This document shows positions 11,675-16,712 of a stretch of 16,712 nucleotides of DNA, one piece after another. Below the pieces are notes generated by a model. The model was not told the origin of the DNA and did no database searches. It saw nothing but the letters and a program-made list of their open reading frames with translations. Both the position numbers and the translations under genes were made by a program. Location: positions 1 through 16,712 of the forward strand of contig JACXUE010000009.1 of assembly GCA_014764075.1 (NCBI GenBank), in the 5' to 3' direction. This DNA is from Sulfuricurvum sp. GTDB taxonomy: Bacteria > Campylobacterota > Campylobacteria > Campylobacterales > Sulfurimonadaceae. Each line of letters starts with the position of its first letter. Position 1 is the stretch's first letter.

Positions 11675-14377
11675 TTATAAGCACTTTACCCATTCAATCC
11701 GATCTTCCAACAGGTAACATACATATCCGCTTACCGTTGTATTCTTCATAGCGCGTATTGCTTCAGCATAACGACCCACTTGTTCAGCATGTTTTACCTC
11801 CTCTTCACGACCGCTTTTATAATCGATAATACGCCATCCCTCTTCACCCCTCACCAACAAATCGATCACTCCGATATTCCCTTGGTGACGGATCATCTGC
11901 TCTTTGTAACAAACCCCTTGGCTCAATGCGATGAACTCTTCATCGTGTATCAAATGCGTAATCCGTTTCTCAATCTCTTCCAATGAGCCCGAAGAAAGGA
12001 AAGCTCCATAACGGTTGCGGGTCGATTCTAGAGCGAGACTTAGCGATTTGCCGTCAAAATCCCCCATCATCTCGAGTGTATAGTGCAGTGCCAATCCAAA
12101 CTGCACCGCCGCGTAATCATGGGTGATTTCTTTCTGAGAACCCAATTTCTCCTCTTGGCGACCAAAAGTGAGCCCTTCAAAATGGGGAGATTTTTGCTCT
12201 ATTAAGGGTGATACGTGTTGAGATCTAACCTCCAAGTCTCCCCACTGAGCGGAAGTGAGATCTAGCGGATCGAACCATGAATGTTTCGTTTTTGCTATTA
12301 CGCTTAGCGATTCCGCTGCTCGCGTCAAGGCAACATATAGGGCATTAAGCTGATCCTCTGCGGAGGCTTTTTTTTCGGCTGCAAGTGATCGCGCATAGAA
12401 CGGATCGAGCGCTTCGCGCCCTTTGATACGATAATGCAACCCCCGCAAAACTGCCCCCTCGTATTCATATACTATTGTATCATTTTGATTCCGCCGAGTT
12501 CCAAGACGATCAAGGACAATAACATGCTCGAATTCAAGCCCTTTGGATTTATGTACCGTCATAATCCTCATCCCTTTAAGATCGCTTTGCGGCGAAGTGC
12601 TCTCCAGCCGATCTATTTCAAACACCACCTCTTCGATATCACGATAGCTTTGCAATGCTTCAATAAACATCAATGCGCTCTTATCTGCTATACAGAATTT
12701 TCGGATGAAAGCTATCACGGCAGCGTTTACTTCTTTTACTTGCATACGCTCTATCTTTTCACCCTCTATTCCGAGTAATGCAGCACAGTTGGAGCGGTAT
12801 ATCTCTTCACCAAAATAACCATATCTCAGATACTCGATAATGGCACGGACGCTCCGCTGAAAAATGAGGCGTGCGGTCGTCTCGGTCACCACATCGTATC
12901 CCAGTTCACTCAGCACCTCCTCCACTGCACTACCATCTTTATTGGTTGCAGTCAATATTGCGATCTTATCCGCAGAAACCCCTTTTTCAATCAACCAAGA
13001 GACCTTCTCGATCAGTGATTGGAGCGGATCGTCGCTCATGAGTACCTCAACATATCCCCCGTTATAGCCTTGCGGACTTTGCTGGGGAATATACCCTTTA
13101 ATTTTTCCCTCGAAAGAACGATTCACAAAGTTAACAATCTCACTGCGCGATCGATAGTTCACCTTGAGCGGTTCGAGCTTTACATCAAACATCTCCGCAA
13201 CCTGATGAAACAGTGCACTCACTCCACCACGAAATCGATAGATCGATTGTTTTACATCGCCCACAAAAAAGAAGCTCCCTCTCTCGTTCACCCCGATACC
13301 CGAACGGATCTCTTCGATCAACGGACGAAGGATATCAAACTGCACAACGCTAGTATCTTGAAACTCATCGAGCAAAATATGCTTGAGCCGAGAATCGAGC
13401 CGAAAATAGAGAAATTCACTATCCAATTTTTCTCGTAGCAACGTATGAACATTAAGGGTAATATCATCAAAACTCAGTTCGTTGTTCTGAATTGCCATCG
13501 ATTGACGGCTTTTAATGTAAAGCCTCAAGATAGTAAACAACTCTTTGAAGTAGAGGATTTCCATCCGGCGCATCTGGGATCCTACAGCGTTTTGTATCTC
13601 ATGAAGCAATTCATCCATACGCGGTTCAAAACACTTTTTAAAATCCCAATACTCCATACTCGGTTTAAAGAGCCATGTTTTTTCCATTAATTCATCATAA
13701 CTATCAAATTCCATCGTTTTTCGAGCACGATCGCTGAGCGGTTTGGAAAGGACAAGAGCCGATAGCTCGCGTGCACACTCCATTGCACGCCCTATTGAAT
13801 CATCAGGAACGCTCATCTTCTCATAAGAGCGCATATCAATCTCTTTGTATTTGGAATAAAGAGTAGCAAGGAGCGTAAAAAGATCACTAAGCCTTTTATC
13901 GCTTAGCAAAGAGAGATGAACCAGCGACTCAGTTGCATGGGATACTTCCACTTCGTTCAAAAATCGCTTCAACAATGCACTTTCATGGTGATTCTGAAGT
14001 GTTTTAAAGGTTGGCATCAACCCCGCGTTGAGGGCGAATTTGCGCAAGATTCGACCGAAAAACTTATCCAACGTCGAGATTTGAATATCGGAGCGGAGAA
14101 AGCGTGATAGGATTTTCGCTCTCTCTTGCAAAATAATCTCTTCGCTCATTCCGCAAATATGAGCGATTTGAGGCAATTCGCCCCGATTAGGCAACTCTTC
14201 GAGGGTGAGAACGATTCGTTCGAGCATCTCATTCGCCGCTTTGTTCGTAAAGGTTAAGGCCACGATCGACGAGGGTGACTCCCCCATAAACAGCAGGCTC
14301 AGATAGCGAACGACGAGATTAAATGTTTTACCGCTCCCCGCACTCGCCTCATAAGCTAAAAACGGTTCAAACTCCAC
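11675..14377 (-). CDS. addA: AddA-type helicase-nuclease (UvrD/RecB superfamily)
   Basis: Large subunit of the AddAB (RecBCD-equivalent) complex that unwinds and resects DNA ends for RecA-dependent repair. From GTG at 14377 the protein has 900 aa. Visible: Walker A ASAGSGKT (11-18), motif Ia LTFTNKAANEM (41-51), Walker B LLDEFQD (335-341), motif III GDVKQSIYRFRGG (373-385), motif V MTVHKSKGLEFEHV (606-619), motif VI LYVALTRA (680-687), and a RecB-type nuclease with H765, D839, D852-Y-K854 and Q866/Y870 (QVGRYAEA). Helicase and nuclease both look active. GGGAGG, 6 nt before the GTG, decides the start; the longer open frame (to 14503) only reads through the end of addB. The protein begins almost at Walker A, without a Q-motif, as in Helicobacter AddA. 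It overlaps addB by 11 nt. Confidence 0.92.
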   Translation of the reverse strand: MEFEPFLAYEASAGSGKTFNLVVRYLSLLFMGESPSSIVALTFTNKAANEMLERIVLTLEELPNRGELPQIAHICGMSEEIILQERAKILSRFLRSDIQISTLDKFFGRILRKFALNAGLMPTFKTLQNHHESALLKRFLNEVEVSHATESLVHLSLLSDKRLSDLFTLLATLYSKYKEIDMRSYEKMSVPDDSIGRAMECARELSALVLSKPLSDRARKTMEFDSYDELMEKTWLFKPSMEYWDFKKCFEPRMDELLHEIQNAVGSQMRRMEILYFKELFTILRLYIKSRQSMAIQNNELSFDDITLNVHTLLREKLDSEFLYFRLDSRLKHILLDEFQDTSVVQFDILRPLIEEIRSGIGVNERGSFFFVGDVKQSIYRFRGGVSALFHQVAEMFDVKLEPLKVNYRSRSEIVNFVNRSFEGKIKGYIPQQSPQGYNGGYVEVLMSDDPLQSLIEKVSWLIEKGVSADKIAILTATNKDGSAVEEVLSELGYDVVTETTARLIFQRSVRAIIEYLRYGYFGEEIYRSNCAALLGIEGEKIERMQVKEVNAAVIAFIRKFCIADKSALMFIEALQSYRDIEEVVFEIDRLESTSPQSDLKGMRIMTVHKSKGLEFEHVIVLDRLGTRRNQNDTIVYEYEGAVLRGLHYRIKGREALDPFYARSLAAEKKASAEDQLNALYVALTRAAESLSVIAKTKHSWFDPLDLTSAQWGDLEVRSQHVSPLIEQKSPHFEGLTFGRQEEKLGSQKEITHDYAAVQFGLALHYTLEMMGDFDGKSLSLALESTRNRYGAFLSSGSLEEIEKRITHLIHDEEFIALSQGVCYKEQMIRHQGNIGVIDLLVRGEEGWRIIDYKSGREEEVKHAEQVGRYAEAIRAMKNTTVSGYVCYLLEDRIEWVKCL

Positions 14378-16709
14378 GCATCGCCTCCCGATGACAGAGG
14401 TAGGCGTAGGGGCAGTGGCGACATCGGCCGGAATCCTCGCACATCTCCCAGCTCCATTGTTTTTGAGATGCCATATGAGCCAAAATTTCGCGCAATTTGG
14501 CAATTTTTTGCTCTAGATAACGCTCGAACTTCAGCTCACCACTCCTCAAATCGTAATATCCGCAAGCTCTTACCTCTCCGAGTTCCTCTGCTAGCAGTGC
14601 ATAAACACTGAGTTGATAGTCGATATCGCTCTCTTTGGGCTCTTTATCGGTATCAGGATAGTTGCCGCTTTTGTAATCGATCACTTCAAGCCCCCCTCCG
14701 TTCACATCGATACGGTCGATTCGTCCCGTGAGCCGTATCCCCTCAATCTCACGGCTTAGCTCTTTTTCACGATACAGCACCCTTACACCTGAATCAAATC
14801 GAGAAACCTCGCGTTTATAAAATTCTTCCAGTTTATCGATCCATAGCCGCTTCATATGTCGTTCCATCGGATCGTCGTTTGGTTGCTCTTTCCAAAGACA
14901 AATCAATGCCTCTTTAATAGCCGATGGGGTGGAATAACTATTGCGGTGTGCATACACTTGATCCAAAGCGCTATGGAGTTCATTCCCAATATCGCGCTCC
15001 TCGGAGAGATCTTTGGGGAGTATATGTTCTCGAATCTGAGCAATATAACGATAATAAAAAGATCGCTTACAGTTCAAAAATGCCTTAATCCCGCTTGCAG
15101 AGAGAGGGTGGGCGGTAAAATCGTATTCGCTCTCTATCACTTCAACATGCCGTTCGTTAAAATAAGGTGTCGGAAACAAGACCTCTTCGTAGCGATACTT
15201 GGCGAGGACGCTTTTAATCCCCAGCTGAAGTAAAAAACGTGACGGTACCGACTCGGTGTTTTGGACACATGAGATCGCCACTTTTTTTGCGCGATTAAAG
15301 AGCATCGAATAGTAGTGTTTTTGCAGTGATTCGCGATCATAAGCGCTCGGTAATCCGGCGAATTGGCGTGTTTTAGTATTTAAAAAGAGGTCTTTTTCAC
15401 TCTTATGAGGAACATATCCTTCATTGAAGTCAATCACAATAACGCCATCATATACCATTCCCCGAGTCTCCAGCAGTCCCATCACCGTCACTCTCCCTCC
15501 ACGAACATCATCGATACTTCGCCGACGAAGCCGATTCATAAAGATTCGCAATACTGCCCTAAACTCCATCTGCTCCAACGCATGAGAGAGATGGCTCATG
15601 CGCTGAATTTCATCACGGACGATCTCCCATAAAGTCTTATCATCTTCCTCAAACAGCGATAACATCTCATTCAGATAGGAGATCTGAAATTTTTGCGTAT
15701 AGTGGGTTTTGAACCACTCCATCGTAGTGTTTTTACAGTTTCGTATCCTTTCGAGGTTCAATACGTTCATCTCATCCAAAAAGAGTATTATGCTCTCGAT
15801 CTCACGATAGATCGGGCTGTTAGAAAACGGGAAGCCCATCGCAAAGTTAAAGTTCCCTTCATTATCAAATTCTTTAAGAATCTGTGCCGCATCTTCATCC
15901 GGAAGAACCACCGCAATTTTCTCAGGCGTGATCCCCTCACGAACAAACGCCTCAATCGATGCTTTGATAAATCCGATTTGTGCCAGTCGTGTGTGAAGTA
16001 TCTCGCATTCAACTGACCCCTTGACCGAGAGCGGCTTATCCAAAAGAACGCAAATAGTGTTTAATGAAAGACGATATTCCCGCCCCTCGGTTAGCTCAAA
16101 TCCCATTTCTCGTAATCGTTCGGTCATTTTTCGGTTATACGGAGTCGTGTTATAGTGCAAAACAACTTCCGAATACTCTGCACATTCACGTAATAGTGCT
16201 ATTTCATAGCGACTCAGATACCCCTCGACAACTATCGTAATACGATCAAAATTTCGTAAAAAATCGTGTTGAATCTTCATCTGTTCCGAGATGTATATTC
16301 GGTCGCACCACCCCTCGCGTGCACATATTTCACCGTATCGCTCCCGCAATTTCCCTAAAATTGCAACATGCTCCTCATACTCCCCATAGACATCGACCGT
16401 TCTTAGGGTATCAATACTAACCGCTTCACTCGATAACTCCTCAAAAAACCGGAAAAGATACTCGGAGTTTTGGATGAAACTAAAAAAATTTCTCTCGATA
16501 TTGAGCGCTCTAAAGGCTGAAAAATCGGAGGCTTCATGCATCGCAAGAAGTCTCAGATCTTCATCAGGAACAATTTTCCCCTCAGCTACATACGCACGCG
16601 CAAGAAATTCCCCCATACTGAACATATGCGGAAGAAAACTCTCCGTAGAACTTGCTACTGCCTCGCGAATGCACCGAGAGGTGGGATAAACGATACACTC
16701 TTTAGCCAT
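14367..16709 (-). CDS. addB: AddB-type nuclease subunit (PD-(D/E)XK, Fe-S)
   Basis: Partner of AddA. The 780-aa protein has a helicase-like N-terminal half without a usable Walker A (only YPTSRCIREA at residues 8-17), as expected for the inactive helicase of the small campylobacterial AddB. Its middle shows GRVTVMGLLETRG and GVIVIDFNEGYVP, the remains of motifs V/VI. The C-terminal nuclease domain has GNELH (H579), GRIDRID (662-668) and VIDYKSG with D678 and K680. Four Cys fit the AddB iron-sulfur cluster: C547 (LNCKRSFYYRY) and C763-x2-C766-x5-C772 near the end. The gene is complete: ATG at 16709, preceded by a TGA at 16712-16710 that may be the stop of an upstream gene. It is immediately upstream of, and overlaps, addA. 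Confidence 0.92.
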   Translation of the reverse strand: MAKECIVYPTSRCIREAVASSTESFLPHMFSMGEFLARAYVAEGKIVPDEDLRLLAMHEASDFSAFRALNIERNFFSFIQNSEYLFRFFEELSSEAVSIDTLRTVDVYGEYEEHVAILGKLRERYGEICAREGWCDRIYISEQMKIQHDFLRNFDRITIVVEGYLSRYEIALLRECAEYSEVVLHYNTTPYNRKMTERLREMGFELTEGREYRLSLNTICVLLDKPLSVKGSVECEILHTRLAQIGFIKASIEAFVREGITPEKIAVVLPDEDAAQILKEFDNEGNFNFAMGFPFSNSPIYREIESIILFLDEMNVLNLERIRNCKNTTMEWFKTHYTQKFQISYLNEMLSLFEEDDKTLWEIVRDEIQRMSHLSHALEQMEFRAVLRIFMNRLRRRSIDDVRGGRVTVMGLLETRGMVYDGVIVIDFNEGYVPHKSEKDLFLNTKTRQFAGLPSAYDRESLQKHYYSMLFNRAKKVAISCVQNTESVPSRFLLQLGIKSVLAKYRYEEVLFPTPYFNERHVEVIESEYDFTAHPLSASGIKAFLNCKRSFYYRYIAQIREHILPKDLSEERDIGNELHSALDQVYAHRNSYSTPSAIKEALICLWKEQPNDDPMERHMKRLWIDKLEEFYKREVSRFDSGVRVLYREKELSREIEGIRLTGRIDRIDVNGGGLEVIDYKSGNYPDTDKEPKESDIDYQLSVYALLAEELGEVRACGYYDLRSGELKFERYLEQKIAKLREILAHMASQKQWSWEMCEDSGRCRHCPYAYLCHREAMRGV

Positions 16710-16712
16710 TCA

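Noticed and set aside
14378..14503. 42-codon N-terminal extension of addA
   Set aside because: It only reads through the 3' end of addB out of frame. The GTG at 14377 has a GGGAGG site and starts directly at the conserved FLAYEASAGSGKT region.
11675..16709. addB-addA as a possible novel defence system
   Set aside because: The motifs and the helicase-nuclease plus Fe-S nuclease pairing match the known AddAB repair complex; no accessory defence genes adjoin.
1..16712. CRISPR arrays, insertion sequences, tRNA/rRNA genes, riboswitches
   Set aside because: No regularly spaced repeats, transposase frames, tRNA-like cloverleafs or rRNA segments were seen. A riboflavin-type riboswitch for ribE would lie outside the window.

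Overview
The window looks like chromosomal DNA of a chemolithoautotrophic member of Campylobacterota, most likely a Sulfuricurvum/Sulfurimonas-type organism. This is inferred from the four-subunit PorGDAB pyruvate:ferredoxin oxidoreductase, the Helicobacter-like AddA/AddB pair, short A/T-rich promoters with poor -35 boxes, moderate G+C, and the overall protein character. No taxonomic search was possible. Nearly all genes lie on the minus strand; only ribE, its small neighbour and a class II aldolase are on the plus strand. There are no rRNA or tRNA genes, no CRISPR array and no insertion sequence.

Layout by + coordinate. (1) 2-924 (+): riboflavin synthase and a small one-helix membrane protein, converging on (2) 899-2084 (-): a single-domain tRNA methyltransferase (MnmD type) downstream of a DinJ/RelB antitoxin. 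A 44-codon remnant of a YafQ toxin, missing its N-terminal half, is squeezed between the two. (3) 2086-3550 (-): luxS, a tightly coupled 100-aa protein, a hairpin-rich intergenic element, and a 157-aa hypothetical protein. (4) 3646-4821 (+): a stand-alone RhaD-type aldolase domain, divergent from luxS. (5) 4859-5230 (-): a small Cys-containing protein and a second copy of the intergenic element. (6) 5237-8407 (-): porG-porD-porA-porB, probably the CO2-fixing pyruvate synthase of the reductive TCA cycle. (7) 8524-10679 (-): an orphan family-5 periplasmic binding protein translationally coupled to a Gph-like HAD phosphatase. (8) 10772-11593 (-): rplM-rpsI. (9) 11675-16709 (-): addB-addA, the double-strand-break repair helicase-nuclease, with overlapping reading frames.

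Most genes are housekeeping or core metabolism, and I see no complete novel defence or mobile system. The points most worth a second look are the eroded DinJ-YafQ module with its operator and strong ribosome binding site still intact, the two related hairpin-rich intergenic elements (about 2578-2733 and 5143-5230), the aldolase that ends where family members continue into a dehydrogenase, and the palindrome overlapping the -10 box of the binding-protein gene. Several start codons differ from the longest open frame: rplM, addA, the binding protein (TTG), the HAD phosphatase (GTG) and mnmD. The reasons are given in each entry.
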